A DNA stretch of 64,000 nucleotides from Desulfovibrio sp. TomC (GCF_000801335.2 NZ_JSEH01000008.1:166288-230287), one strand, 5' to 3'; shown: positions 26,702 through 36,371, numbered from the stretch's first letter. The notes: generated by a model from the sequence alone, not told the origin. Program-made: numbers and translations.

Positions 26702-27848
26702 TGCCGATTTCATGGCCCGGGCTTTGGATCTGGCCGAACGCGGCCGGGGCTTTGTCACGCCCAACCCCCGGGTCGGGGCGGTGCTGGTGCAGGACGGCGT
26801 CATCGTGGCCGAGGGCTGGCACAAGGTCTTTGGCGGGCCGCACGCCGAGGTGGAATGTCTGCGCGACGCCGAACAGCGCCGGGTCCCTGTGGCCGGCGGC
26901 ACCATGTACGTGACCCTTGAGCCGTGCAATCATTTCGGCAAGACGCCGCCCTGTTCGCGCACGCTGTTGGAATCCGGGTTGGCCCGGGTGGTGGTGGGCT
27001 GTCTGGACCCCAACCCCGTGGCCGGGGGCGGGGCTGAATTGTTGCGCCAGGGCGGCGTGGCCGTCGATGTCGGCGTCCTGGAGCAACAATGCCGCGACGC
27101 CATTGCCGATTTCGTGGTCTACAAGACCATGGGCCGGCCGTATGTGACGCTCAAGCTGGCCATGACCCTGGATGGCCGCATCGCCACCCGCACCGGCGAC
27201 GCCGGCTGGGTGAGCGGCCAGACCTCGCGGCGGTGCGTGCACCGGATGCGGGCCGCCATGCAGGCGGTCATGGTGGGCGGCGGGACGCTTCGGGCCGATG
27301 ATCCGCGCCTGACCCACCGCCTGGACGCCAGCGACCCACTGTCGGGCAATCCCCAGCCCCTGGCCGTGGTCGTGGCCCGCCGGCTGCCGGCGGCCGATGC
27401 GACCCTGACGCTGGTGCGCGAACGCTCGCCGCAGTTGGTCATCCTCACGAGCCTGGCCCAGGCCGACTCGGCCGCCGGCCGGGCGCTTGGCAAACGCGGC
27501 GTGCGGCTTTACGGCCTGCCCGACCGGCCCGACGGCAGCCTTGACCTTGCGCCCGGGCTGGCCCGCCTGCGCAGCGAGGCCCGGGTCTATACGCTTTTAT
27601 GCGAGGGCGGGGGCGGGTTGGCCGGCTCTCTGACGGCCCAGGGGCTGGCCGATGAGCTGACGCTTTTTTACGCCCCCAAGGTGTTGGCCGACGACCGGGC
27701 CGTGGCCGGTTTTTCGGGTCTGGCCGTGCCGCGCATGGCCGACGCCGCCGGCTTTCGTTTCTGCGACGTGCGGCTGGTGGGCGAAGATATTTGCGTGACG
27801 GCCCGGCCAGTTGGGACCACCACCGCTGCTGCCGCAATCGGAAGGTAG
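26691..27848 (+). CDS. ribD: Bifunctional diaminohydroxyphosphoribosylaminopyrimidine deaminase / 5-amino-6-(5-phosphoribosylamino)uracil reductase
   Basis: 385 aa, second and third steps of riboflavin synthesis. The N-terminal deaminase has zinc motifs GPHAEVECL and [18 protein letters not shown]; the C-terminal reductase starts at about 150 with [20 protein letters not shown] and has [18 protein letters not shown]. The ATG at 26691 has GGAGG upstream. It is isolated here from other rib genes; the repeat at 27928 follows it. Family length is about 360-380 aa, so it is complete. Confidence 0.95.
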   Translation: MASDADFMARALDLAERGRGFVTPNPRVGAVLVQDGVIVAEGWHKVFGGPHAEVECLRDAEQRRVPVAGGTMYVTLEPCNHFGKTPPCSRTLLESGLARVVVGCLDPNPVAGGGAELLRQGGVAVDVGVLEQQCRDAIADFVVYKTMGRPYVTLKLAMTLDGRIATRTGDAGWVSGQTSRRCVHRMRAAMQAVMVGGGTLRADDPRLTHRLDASDPLSGNPQPLAVVVARRLPAADATLTLVRERSPQLVILTSLAQADSAAGRALGKRGVRLYGLPDRPDGSLDLAPGLARLRSEARVYTLLCEGGGGLAGSLTAQGLADELTLFYAPKVLADDRAVAGFSGLAVPRMADAAGFRFCDVRLVGEDICVTARPVGTTTAAAAIGR

Positions 27849-27927
27849 CGCACAAACGGCGTTAGCCCGGCCCCCGGCCGACCGGTTAGCCAGCCAACGC
27901 CAAGGACCCCTCTATAAACTTCTCCCG

Positions 27928-27967
27928 TTGGGGGGTCCGGGGGCCTCAGGCCCCCGGCCGCCGGAGA
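27928..27967. repeat. GC-rich intergenic repeat, copy E
   Basis: GGGGGGTCCGGGGGCC-TCA-GGCCCCCGG followed by CCGCCGGAGAC; the same layout as copy C/I with the GGGGGCCTCAGGCCCCC version of the core. It sits in the 144-base convergent gap between ribD and the ClpX-like gene. Confidence 0.7.
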
Positions 27968-27992
27968 CACTCTTCCTCTTGTCCCATCCCTC

Positions 27993-29114
27993 CTAGACGT
28001 TTGTCCGTCCCAGGTATTCGCACACGGTTTCCTGGTCGATGGTCAGGGTGGGGCCTTTGTCCGTGGTTTCGAACTTGGGCGAGGCGTTGGGATCAAATTC
28101 GTAGGGGGCGATCAGGCCGTTGAATATTTCGCGCAGGGCGCGTGCGCCGATACGGCTGTTTTTGGCGGCGGCGGCGGCAATGGCGGTCAAGGCCGCGTCG
28201 GTCACCTGGAGGCGGATGCCCATGTGCCGGAAGTATTCCAGACACAGGCGCAGGGGCGAGTTGGCCGAACCGATGAGGATCTGGCGCAGTTCGTCTTTGC
28301 CCAGTTCCTCGAGCATGGCCATGGCTCCGAAACGGGAGATGAACTGCGGCATCATGCCAAAGGCGAACATGTCGGCCAGACGCAGGTATTCCCGCAGCCG
28401 GAAACGGGCCACGGTTCGCACCGACACGGTGCCGTCGGGCCGGCGCTCCACTTCCGAGACTTCCTTGAGCCGGCGGTCGTCGCGGCGGTTGACGATGCAG
28501 TTGTAGACCTGGTCGTAGAGTTCCTCGAAGGCCCCGCCGCAGATGAACAGCAGCTTGCCGGTATCGAGCGGAATGTCCGTCTCCACCGGGCGGCCGTCTT
28601 CCATGACCGTGGCCCGATAGAGGAACTGCTCGCCTTCGAGCATAGTCAACAGCGCATACTGGGTGGTGATGCCCTCGACATTAGGCTTGCCCGAGATGCG
28701 CCCGGAAATCTTGTCCACCTCGTCCACGCACACCGTGGCGTTTTCCAGATAGTCCCGCAGGGCCTCGGCCGTAAGCTGTGCGCCAAACGTCACCTTGGCC
28801 TGGGCTTCGAGCTTGCGGAAAAGCCGGGTGGTGCGGTCCTCGCCCTCGATCTCGGGAGAAAGGGTATTGGCGTTTATGATCAGCATGACCCGGAAACGGT
28901 CAAGCTCGGGGTGGGCCTCGTAAAAGGCCGCCACCGCCTGCATGAGCGTGGTCTTGCCGGTGCCGGAGTTGCCGATCAGAAGGACATTCGGGGCCGGCAG
29001 GCCGTGGATGTGCTTGTACAGGGACACGCTGATGCGGCGCAGCAGTTCTGTCTGGCCAAGCACCCGGGCGGCCAGGAACGTGTAGATATCGGTGGGGAGA
29101 ATTTTGTGTTCCAT
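27993..29114 (-). CDS. ClpX-like AAA+ ATPase lacking zinc finger and ClpP-binding loop
   Basis: 373 aa from MEHKILPTDIYTFLAARVLG (ATG at 29114, AAGGA about ten bases upstream). The AAA+ core has Walker A GNSGTGKTTL, Walker B VCVDEVDKISG, and a C-terminal ClpX-type small domain (PQFISRFGAMAMLEELGKDE ... IGARALREIF with the sensor-2 arginine). Compared with ClpX it has no N-terminal zinc-binding domain, no visible IGF tripeptide for ClpP docking, and the GYVG pore loop is replaced by FGAQLTAEALRDYLENA. It is therefore likely a ClpP-independent remodelling ATPase rather than a protease subunit (inference). Divergently oriented from cvpA. Confidence 0.8.
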   Translation of the reverse strand: MEHKILPTDIYTFLAARVLGQTELLRRISVSLYKHIHGLPAPNVLLIGNSGTGKTTLMQAVAAFYEAHPELDRFRVMLIINANTLSPEIEGEDRTTRLFRKLEAQAKVTFGAQLTAEALRDYLENATVCVDEVDKISGRISGKPNVEGITTQYALLTMLEGEQFLYRATVMEDGRPVETDIPLDTGKLLFICGGAFEELYDQVYNCIVNRRDDRRLKEVSEVERRPDGTVSVRTVARFRLREYLRLADMFAFGMMPQFISRFGAMAMLEELGKDELRQILIGSANSPLRLCLEYFRHMGIRLQVTDAALTAIAAAAAKNSRIGARALREIFNGLIAPYEFDPNASPKFETTDKGPTLTIDQETVCEYLGRTNV

Positions 29115-29261
29115 ACGGCGGACGTCCTTCGGGATTTGCTTCCTCCCTACCCGCAACGCCGGCCCCGGACAAGGGGAACGGCCCTTGGCGGGCGGGTTGG
29201 TTTTTGCGGCGGCATCTGCTACCCCTGGCTGCACGCCGATTAACCACGGCGCAACAACACC

Positions 29262-30242
29262 ATGACGCCAACGCTCAATATCGCCGATCTCTCCCTGGCC
29301 ATTATCTGGCTTTTCTTTGCCGTGCGCGGCTATATGCGCGGGCTGGTCAAGGAAGCCGGGTCGCTGGCCGCCATCATCACGGCCTTTTATCTGGCCGGTA
29401 CCTACCACAAGGCGCTGGCCCCCAATCTCTCGGAATATATCTCCGGCAATTACGCCGGCACCGCCGCCTATCTGCTCATTTTCACCGTGGTGCTCCTGGG
29501 CGTGTGGTTCGTGGCTCTGGCCATCTCGGGCATCGTCAAGGTGACCATGACCCAATGGGCCGACCGGTTTTTCGGCGGCGGCTTCGGCCTGGTCAAGGGC
29601 GTGATCCTGACCGCCGTGCTGCTTTTTCTGCTGCGTCTGGCCATGCCGGACCCGGATTTTCTCAAAGGGTCCATGCTCGTGCCGGTGCTCGACAAGGTGA
29701 GCGGCAAACTGGTCAATTACATCCCCCCGGACATTAACGAGAAACTGCGCCGGTTCGGAAAAAAGGAACTGCCCGATCCCATCAAGGCGGCCCTGGAAAG
29801 AAAGGCCGCAGCCGCCGCAGCCGCCACCGCCGCCGCCGTCATGGACAAGAAACCGGCCGATCCCGACAAGAAGCCGGCCGAGGCGCCAAAGGCCGAGGAC
29901 AAACATCCGGCCCCCGAAGCAGCCAAGCCCGCCGGGAAAAAACCGGCCGAACCGGCCAAAGAGCCGGCCAAGGAGCCGGACAAGAAACCGCCCGCCAAAG
30001 AGAAAAAGGCCGAACCAGCCGCCAAACCGGACGCCAAGGCCGCAGAGCCGGCCAAAAAGGCCGAGGCCAAAGCGGCCGAACACCCGGCCAACAAAGCGGC
30101 CGAGCCGGCCAAACCCGGGACGGAAGCCAAGGCCGCCCCACAGGAAAAGGCCGCTCCAGAGAAAAAGGCCGCTGCCGACAAACACCCGACCGCGCCGGCT
30201 GCCAAGCCGGCCCGCCCCGCCGATACGGACAAACCATCATGA
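29262..30242 (+). CDS. CvpA family membrane protein with long Lys/Pro/Ala-rich tail
   Basis: 326 aa. Residues 1-150 hold about four membrane helices with CvpA features (LAIIWLFFAVRGYMRGLVKE, near the N-terminus). From about residue 180 on, the protein is low complexity with repeated KPAEPAK/EKKAAP-type units, highly charged and about 140 residues long; CvpA proteins normally end soon after the membrane domain. CvpA is linked to colicin V production, cell-envelope and stress phenotypes, with no defined activity. It overlaps mazG by 4 bases. Confidence 0.85.
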   Translation: MTPTLNIADLSLAIIWLFFAVRGYMRGLVKEAGSLAAIITAFYLAGTYHKALAPNLSEYISGNYAGTAAYLLIFTVVLLGVWFVALAISGIVKVTMTQWADRFFGGGFGLVKGVILTAVLLFLLRLAMPDPDFLKGSMLVPVLDKVSGKLVNYIPPDINEKLRRFGKKELPDPIKAALERKAAAAAAATAAAVMDKKPADPDKKPAEAPKAEDKHPAPEAAKPAGKKPAEPAKEPAKEPDKKPPAKEKKAEPAAKPDAKAAEPAKKAEAKAAEHPANKAAEPAKPGTEAKAAPQEKAAPEKKAAADKHPTAPAAKPARPADTDKPS

Positions 30243-31036
30243 GCGATGCTGACGCCGCCCCGACCAATGCCGACGCCCTGGCCAGCCTGCAAGACGTCCT
30301 TGACGCCCTGCTCGGTCCCGAGGGCTGCCCCTGGGACAAGACCCAGACCCCGGAAACCCTGTGCGACTATATTATCGAGGAATCTTTCGAGCTGGTGGAC
30401 TGCATCCGCTCGGGCGACATCCCGGGCACGGCCGAGGAGCTTGGCGACGTGCTGTTCCTGCTCCTTTTCGTGGCCACGCTCTCCCAGGCCCGGGGCGACT
30501 TCACCCTGGCCGAGGCCTTTGACACGGCTGCGGCCAAAATGATCCGCCGCCATCCCCATGTCTTTTCCGACTGCACCATCAAGGACCGCGAGGAGCTGCT
30601 GCGCAACTGGGAGCGCATCAAGCGCAGCGAAAAACCGGCCGAGACCGGCCTGTACGCCAGCCTGCCCAAGGGCCTGCCGCCGCTTTTAAAGGCCTACCGC
30701 GTCCATTCCAAGGCGGCCCGGGCCGGGTTCACCTGGGAAACCGACGCGGCCATGGCCGAGCATCTGGCGGCCGAGCGGGCCGAATTCGAGGCAGCCGTGG
30801 CCGCCGGCGACGACGCGGCCATGGCCGAGGAATTCGGCGATTATCTCTTCTCCCTGACCGAATACGGCCGCCGGCTTGGCCTCAAGGCCAACGCCTGCCT
30901 GGACGGCGCGGTCAACAAGTTCCTCGTCCGCTACAAGGCCATGGAAAAGCTGGCCGAGGCCCGGGGCACGAAGCTCGACGACCTGGATATGGCCGCCAAG
31001 AATGCCTTGTGGGACGAAATCAAGGCCGCTTCGTAG
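30239..31036 (+). CDS. mazG: Nucleoside triphosphate pyrophosphohydrolase
   Basis: 265 aa with two MazG-type domains. The N-terminal half has CPWDKTQTPETLCDYIIEES and the catalytic EExxE...ExxD metal site (EESFELVDC ... EELGDVLFLLLF). The second half repeats it (EEFGDYLFSLTEYGRRLG). It hydrolyses NTPs/dNTPs to NMP and pyrophosphate, a house-cleaning role. Coupled to cvpA by an ATGA overlap and 36 bases ahead of the photolyase gene. Confidence 0.94.
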   Translation: MSDADAAPTNADALASLQDVLDALLGPEGCPWDKTQTPETLCDYIIEESFELVDCIRSGDIPGTAEELGDVLFLLLFVATLSQARGDFTLAEAFDTAAAKMIRRHPHVFSDCTIKDREELLRNWERIKRSEKPAETGLYASLPKGLPPLLKAYRVHSKAARAGFTWETDAAMAEHLAAERAEFEAAVAAGDDAAMAEEFGDYLFSLTEYGRRLGLKANACLDGAVNKFLVRYKAMEKLAEARGTKLDDLDMAAKNALWDEIKAAS

Positions 31037-31072
31037 CTTGCATCCGCCAGCCTGACCGCCTACAAGAGGAGG

Positions 31073-32431
31073 ATGCTGGTCCATCCCGCCCGCGTCTGCC
31101 CCCTGTCTCAAAACGCCCCGCGCCGGGGTCCGGTCGTCTATTGGATGACCCGGGAACAGCGCGCCGCAGACAACTGGGGGCTGCTCCACGCCGCCGGGCT
31201 GGCGAAGCAGGATCGCGTGCCCCTGGCCGTGCTCTTCGCCCTGGCCCCGACTTATCCCGGAGCCACGACCCGCCACTCCGATTTCATGCTGCGCGGCCTG
31301 GCCGAAACCGAGGCGGCGCTTCGGGCGCATAACATCCCGATTTTTCTGGTCCCGGGCGATCCGGCGGCCACGGTGCCGGCCTTTTTGCACCAAATCGGGG
31401 CCGGGACGTGCGTTACCGATTTCGACCCCATGCGCTCCAAGCGGCGCTGGCAGGGAGCGGTTGCCGCCGCCTTTGCCGGGGCGCTCGTCGAGGTGGACGG
31501 GCACAACGTCGTGCCCTGCCGCACCGCCTCGCCGCGCCGGGACTATGCCGCAGCCACGCTGCGCCCGAAAATCCACCGCGTCCTGGCCGAATTTCTCGAA
31601 CCCTTTCCCGAGCTGCCCCGCTTTGCCGCCGCCAACCTGGACGCCTGCGACCCGGTGGACTGGGCTGCCGCGGCCGACGCTGCGACTGCCGACCCGGCCG
31701 TGCCCCCGGTGTCCCCGGTCGCGGACCTCATCCCGGGTACGGCTGCGGCGAAGGCGGCCCTGGCCGATTTCGCAACCAACCGCCTGCCGGGCTATGCCAC
31801 GCGCCGCAACGATCCCAACGCCGGGGCCGTTTCGGGCCTGTCGCCCTATTTCCACTTCGGCCAGCTGGCCCCCCAGCGCGCCGCCCTGGACATCCTGGCC
31901 GCCAAGGACCGCGCCCCGGCCGATGCCGACGCCTATCTGGAAGAACTGATCATCCGCCGGGAACTGGCCGACAACTTCTGCCACTATACCCCGGACTACG
32001 ACCAGTTTTCCGCCCTGCCCGACTGGGCGCAAAAGACCCTGGCCGCCCATGCCGGCGATGCCCGGCCCTCTGTCTACGCGCCGGCCGCCTTCGAGGCCGG
32101 GGCCACCCACAGCGCCCTGTGGAACGCGGCCCAGGGCCAGCTTGTCCGCACCGGGCGCATCCACGGCTACATGCGCATGTATTGGGCCAAAAAAATCCTG
32201 GAATGGTCGGCCTCGCCCCAGGCGGCCATCGACATCGCCCTGACCCAAAACGACCGCTATGCCCTGGACGGACGCGACCCAAACGGCGTGGTCGGCGTCC
32301 TGTGGTCCGTCGGCGGGCTGCACGACCGGCCCTGGGCCGCCCGGCCGGTCTACGGACAGGTGCGCTACATGAACGAACGAGGCTGTCGGCGAAAATTTGA
32401 CGTCAACGCCTATATCGCCGGGAACCGTTAG
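31073..32431 (+). CDS. Class II CPD photolyase
   Basis: 452 aa. Repairs cyclobutane pyrimidine dimers with FADH- and light. The N-terminus (VVYWMTREQRAADNWGLLHA) and C-terminal sequences (RIHGYMRMYWAKKILEWS, YALDGRDPNGVVGVLWSVGG) are characteristic of class II (MTHF- or 8-HDF-independent subgroup) enzymes found in some bacteria, archaea and animals. The GAGGAGG Shine-Dalgarno directly abuts the ATG, an unusually short spacing. The gene follows mazG, a nucleotide-quality gene. A photolyase in a strict anaerobe implies exposure to light in part of its habitat. Confidence 0.9.
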   Translation: MLVHPARVCPLSQNAPRRGPVVYWMTREQRAADNWGLLHAAGLAKQDRVPLAVLFALAPTYPGATTRHSDFMLRGLAETEAALRAHNIPIFLVPGDPAATVPAFLHQIGAGTCVTDFDPMRSKRRWQGAVAAAFAGALVEVDGHNVVPCRTASPRRDYAAATLRPKIHRVLAEFLEPFPELPRFAAANLDACDPVDWAAAADAATADPAVPPVSPVADLIPGTAAAKAALADFATNRLPGYATRRNDPNAGAVSGLSPYFHFGQLAPQRAALDILAAKDRAPADADAYLEELIIRRELADNFCHYTPDYDQFSALPDWAQKTLAAHAGDARPSVYAPAAFEAGATHSALWNAAQGQLVRTGRIHGYMRMYWAKKILEWSASPQAAIDIALTQNDRYALDGRDPNGVVGVLWSVGGLHDRPWAARPVYGQVRYMNERGCRRKFDVNAYIAGNR

Positions 32432-32439
32432 GAGCCGCC

Positions 32440-33171
32440 ATGACCTCCGGCCTTGTGCGTAAAATGCTGCTTCTGGCCCTGGTGGCCGCCTTGGCGGCCG
32501 GATTTTTCGGCCTGGGGCTCAACAACTACCTGACGCTGGCCTTTCTCAAGGAATCCCGGGAGGCCCTGGCCGCAGCCCAGGCCGCCTCGCCAATCCAATT
32601 CGCGGCCGGCTATTTCCTGCTCTACGTGCTGGTGGCCGCCCTGAGCCTGCCCGGGGCAACCGTGCTGACCCTTGGCGGCGGGGCCATCTTCGGGTTCTGG
32701 ACCACGCTTGTCCTGGTGTCCTTTGCCAGCACCATCGGCGCAACCCTGGCCTGCGCCTTGTCCCGCACCCTTTTTCGGGAGGCCATGGCCAAACGCATGG
32801 GACCACGGCTGGCCGCCATTGATGCGGGCATTCGCCGGGAAGGGCCCTTTTACCTCTTCACCCTGCGACTGATCCCGCTTTTCCCCTTCTTCGTGGTCAA
32901 CGCCGCCATGGGCCTGACCGCCGTTCCCCTGTCCACGTTCTATCTCGTCTCCCAGATCGGCATGCTTCCGGGGACAGCCGTGTACGTTAACGCCGGCACC
33001 CAGCTTGGACGCATCAATTCCCTGGCCGGCATCCTCTCGCCCGGCCTGCTCGTTTCCTTTGCCCTGCTTGGCCTCTTTCCGCTGGCGGCCAGGCACGCCG
33101 TCGCCTTCTACCGCGCCCGACGGGCCAATGCGCCCCAGTCCGGGCCAAACTCGAAAGGAGACACCCCATGA
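32440..33171 (+). CDS. TVP38/TMEM64 (SNARE-associated/VTT) family membrane protein
   Basis: 243 aa with about five hydrophobic segments and the family signature LSLPGATVLTLGGGAIFGFW, plus FTLRLIPLFPFFVVNAAMGL. DedA-superfamily VTT proteins are now considered lipid transporters/scramblases, but the substrate here is unknown. Eight bases after the photolyase stop; its stop overlaps gnd by 4 bases, so it is in the gnd-zwf-pgl transcription unit. Confidence 0.9.
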   Translation: MTSGLVRKMLLLALVAALAAGFFGLGLNNYLTLAFLKESREALAAAQAASPIQFAAGYFLLYVLVAALSLPGATVLTLGGGAIFGFWTTLVLVSFASTIGATLACALSRTLFREAMAKRMGPRLAAIDAGIRREGPFYLFTLRLIPLFPFFVVNAAMGLTAVPLSTFYLVSQIGMLPGTAVYVNAGTQLGRINSLAGILSPGLLVSFALLGLFPLAARHAVAFYRARRANAPQSGPNSKGDTP

Positions 33172-34091
33172 AAATCGGTATGGTCGGTCTTGGCCGTATG
33201 GGCCTCAATATGGCCAGACGTCTGGTCCGGGGCGGCATCGAGGTGACGGCGTACAACCGCACCGTTCAAAAAGCCACGGACTTTGCCGCCGAGGAAGGGG
33301 CCAAGGCCGGCGCGGCCGCATCCATGGCCGAGCTGGTGGCCGCCCTGCCCACGCCGCGCGTGGTCTGGCTCATGCTGCCGGCAGGCGTGGCCACGGACGA
33401 GCACATCGACGAACTCATGCCGCTTCTGTCGGCCGGCGACATCATCGTGGACGGCGGCAACACCTTTTTCCACGACGACCTGCGTCGCCACGAGGCCGCC
33501 GGCAAGCTGGGCCTTCGCTACTGCGACGCCGGAGTCAGCGGCGGCATCTGGGGCCTGGCCGAGGGCTACTGCATCATGTACGGAGCCGAACCCGACGTGG
33601 CCGCGGTCCTCAAGCCGGCCATGGACGTCCTGACCGGTCCCGGCGGCAATCTCCACACCGGGCCGGTCGGTTCGGGCCACTACGTCAAGATGGTCCACAA
33701 CGGCATCGAATACGGCATGATGCAGGCCTATGCCGAGGGCTTCGAGATCATGGCCGCCTCCCAGTTTGGCGCGGGCCTCGATTTCCCGGCCATCTGCGAC
33801 CTGTGGAACCATGGCTCGGTGGTGCGGTCCTGGTTGTTGGAACTGGCCCAGCGGGCCTTTACCGAAGATCCCCGGCTGGAGTCGCTTGAAGCCTATGTGG
33901 ACGATTCCGGCGAAGGCCGCTGGACCGTGGCCCAGGCCCTTGAAAACGCCGTGCCTGCCCCGGTGATCACCGCCTCCCTGTTCGAGCGTTTCCGTTCCCG
34001 CCAGCCCAACGCCTTCCAGGACCGGGTGCTGGCGGCCCTGCGCAACCAGTTCGGCGGCCACGCCGTCAAAAGGAAGGACGGCCATGACTGA
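33168..34091 (+). CDS. gnd: 6-phosphogluconate dehydrogenase (decarboxylating), short form
   Basis: 307 aa, about 170 residues shorter than the E. coli enzyme and matching the short GntZ/YqeC-like form (about 300 aa), which often prefers NAD+. It has a Rossmann start GMVGLGRMGLNMARRLVRGG, the DGGNTFFHDD loop, GVSGGIWGLAEGYCIMYG and the catalytic VKMVHNGIEYGMMQAYAEG. Produces ribulose 5-phosphate, CO2 and NAD(P)H. It is placed before zwf (8-base overlap) and pgl, giving the complete oxidative pentose phosphate branch in one operon. NAD/NADP preference cannot be read with certainty. Confidence 0.93.
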   Translation: MKIGMVGLGRMGLNMARRLVRGGIEVTAYNRTVQKATDFAAEEGAKAGAAASMAELVAALPTPRVVWLMLPAGVATDEHIDELMPLLSAGDIIVDGGNTFFHDDLRRHEAAGKLGLRYCDAGVSGGIWGLAEGYCIMYGAEPDVAAVLKPAMDVLTGPGGNLHTGPVGSGHYVKMVHNGIEYGMMQAYAEGFEIMAASQFGAGLDFPAICDLWNHGSVVRSWLLELAQRAFTEDPRLESLEAYVDDSGEGRWTVAQALENAVPAPVITASLFERFRSRQPNAFQDRVLAALRNQFGGHAVKRKDGHD

Positions 34092-35625
34092 TGTCACGGA
34101 CCCGGCCCAGGCCGAAGTGGTCCTGGGGCGCACCACGGCCACGGCCGAGGCCGCCTGCCGCTTCGAGCAAGTGGGCGACCCGTTTATCATCGTCATTTTC
34201 GGGGCCACCGGCGACCTGACCGCCCGGATGCTCGTTCCGGCCCTGGTCGCCCTGTGCGCCGGCGGGCATCTGCCCGAAAACTTCGCCGTGGTCGGGGCCA
34301 GCCGCACCGACTTAAACGACGATTCCTTCCGGGAACGGATGCGTCAGGCCGCAGTCGAATTCGGCTCCCTGCCCCCGGGACTGTGGGAGACCCTGGCCCC
34401 GCGCCTGAGCTATCTCCAGGTCCACTACGACGCCCCGGCCTCGTTTGCCGCCCTGTCGACCTACCTCGACCAGTTGGCCGCCGCCAAAACCCTCGGCGGC
34501 AACCGCATGTTCTACCTGGCCGTGCCGCCCACGGCCTATGAATCCATCGCCATCAACCTGGCCAACGCCGGGCTGGCCGAGGAAACGAACGGCTACGCCC
34601 GCCTGGTCATCGAAAAGCCCTTTGGCCACGATCTGCACACCGCCCAGGTGCTGGAAGAGGCCCTGCACACCCGCTTCTCCGAACACCAGATCTTTCGCAT
34701 CGACCATTATCTGGCCAAGGAGACGGTGCAAAACATCCTCATGCTGCGCTTTGCCAACGCCATTTTCGAGCCGCTGTGGAACCGGCGCTACGTCGATTAC
34801 GTGAGCATCCTGGCCGCGGAATCCATCGGCGTCGAACACCGGGCCTCCTATTACGACCATTTTGGCGTCTTGCGCGACATGTTCCAAAACCACATGATGC
34901 AGCTCCTGTCCCTTTGCGCCATTGAGCCGCCGTCGCTTTTCGAGGCCGATCTGGTGCGCGATGAAAAAACCAAGGTCTTCCGGGCGCTGCGCCCGTTTAG
35001 CCACAACGACCTGACCAACAACTGCGTGCTTGGCCAGTACGCCTCGGGCCTGTGCGGCGACGCCCGGGCCCCGGCCTACCTCGACGAGGCCGGCGTGCCC
35101 GGCGACTCCGCCACCCCGACCTTTGCCGCCATGCGGGTCCATCTGGACAACTGGCGCTGGCAGGGCGTGCCCTTCTACCTGATCTCGGGCAAACGGCTGG
35201 CCGAAAAACGCACGGAAATCGCCGTGCAGTTCAAGCCCGTGCCCTATTCCATGTTCCGGGAGCTTTTTGGCGACCACATCCAGGCCAACCGGCTGATCCT
35301 TCGCATCCAGCCCGACGAGCAGGTCAGCCTGACGTTCCAGGCCAAGGCCCCGGGGCCGATGTGCCTGCGCTCGGTAACCATGAACTTCAATTATTACCAG
35401 GGATACCAAGGCCCGGCGCTCACCGCCTACGCCAAGGTGCTGCTCGATTGCATGCTCGGCGACCAGACGCTCTTCTGGCGGCAGGACGGGGTGGAACTGT
35501 GCTGGCGCTTCCTCACCCCGCTCCTTGACGCCCCGGCGGCTGACCGCCTCTTTCTCTACAAGTCCGGCACCTGGGGACCGCAGGAGGCCGGAAAGTATCT
35601 CACAGCCCATGGTCTGACGTCATGA
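34084..35625 (+). CDS. zwf: Glucose-6-phosphate 1-dehydrogenase
   Basis: 513 aa, usual size. Motifs: IFGATGDLTARMLVPALVAL (nucleotide binding), the EKPFGHD loop and the catalytic RIDHYLAKETVQNILMLRFA. Oxidises glucose 6-phosphate to 6-phosphogluconolactone. It overlaps gnd (8 bases) and pgl (4 bases), so the three proteins are probably made in similar amounts. The N-terminus carries about 30 residues before the Rossmann strand, a little longer than average. Confidence 0.95.
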   Translation: MTDVTDPAQAEVVLGRTTATAEAACRFEQVGDPFIIVIFGATGDLTARMLVPALVALCAGGHLPENFAVVGASRTDLNDDSFRERMRQAAVEFGSLPPGLWETLAPRLSYLQVHYDAPASFAALSTYLDQLAAAKTLGGNRMFYLAVPPTAYESIAINLANAGLAEETNGYARLVIEKPFGHDLHTAQVLEEALHTRFSEHQIFRIDHYLAKETVQNILMLRFANAIFEPLWNRRYVDYVSILAAESIGVEHRASYYDHFGVLRDMFQNHMMQLLSLCAIEPPSLFEADLVRDEKTKVFRALRPFSHNDLTNNCVLGQYASGLCGDARAPAYLDEAGVPGDSATPTFAAMRVHLDNWRWQGVPFYLISGKRLAEKRTEIAVQFKPVPYSMFRELFGDHIQANRLILRIQPDEQVSLTFQAKAPGPMCLRSVTMNFNYYQGYQGPALTAYAKVLLDCMLGDQTLFWRQDGVELCWRFLTPLLDAPAADRLFLYKSGTWGPQEAGKYLTAHGLTS

Positions 35626-36341
35626 CCGCCGTGGTGCGCCGCTTCCCCGACGCTGCCGCCCTGACCGAGGCGGCCCTTACCCTGGTCACCGTCCTGGCCC
35701 GGGCGGCCTGGGCCGCCCGGGGCCGGTTCACCCTGGCCCTTTGCGGCGGGAGCACGCCCCTGCCGCTCTATGCCGCCATGGCCGAGCAGGGTCTTGGCGT
35801 GCCCTTTGAGCAGGTCCTGTTTTTTTTTGGCGACGAACGGCTGGTCCCGGCGACGGACCCGCAAAACACCTTCAGCGCGGTCACGGCAGCGCTTTTTGCC
35901 AAAACGGCCGTGCCGGCCGGCAACATCCACCCCATGCCCGTGGACATTGTGCCGCCCGATCTGGCGGCCGCGGCCTACGAGGCCGAGATGCGGGCCACCT
36001 TCGGTGAACCGCTTGGGGCCGTGCCCCGCTTTGACCTGATTCTGCTCGGCCTGGGACCGGACGGGCACACGGCCTCGCTTTTTCCGGACAGCCCGGCCCT
36101 GGGTGAAACCACCCGGCTGGTGGCGGCCGTACCGCCGCCGACCACGGCCAAGCCGGCGGTGCCGCGCCTGACCTTCACCCTGCCGCTTCTTAACGCCGCC
36201 CGCCACGTGCTCTTTCTGGCCTCGGCCAAGGGCAAGGAGGCGGCCCTGGAAAAGGCCCTGGCCGAGTCGCCAAGCGCAACTGTCCCGGCCTCCCTGGTGC
36301 GTCCGGCCGGGGACCTGACCTGGCTGGTGGCCACGGGCTGA
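35622..36341 (+). CDS. pgl: 6-phosphogluconolactonase
   Basis: 239 aa, DevB/SOL-type. It has the N-terminal LALCGGSTPLPLYAAM phosphate loop, the FFGDERLVPATDPQNTFSAV motif and LILLGLGPDGHTASLFPDSP. Hydrolyses the lactone between the zwf and gnd reactions. Last gene of the unit; two hairpin terminators follow at 36372 and 36440. Confidence 0.95.
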   Translation: MTAVVRRFPDAAALTEAALTLVTVLARAAWAARGRFTLALCGGSTPLPLYAAMAEQGLGVPFEQVLFFFGDERLVPATDPQNTFSAVTAALFAKTAVPAGNIHPMPVDIVPPDLAAAAYEAEMRATFGEPLGAVPRFDLILLGLGPDGHTASLFPDSPALGETTRLVAAVPPPTTAKPAVPRLTFTLPLLNAARHVLFLASAKGKEAALEKALAESPSATVPASLVRPAGDLTWLVATG

Positions 36342-36371
36342 TCCGGCCGGCCGGCGGCCGGACCAGACAGC

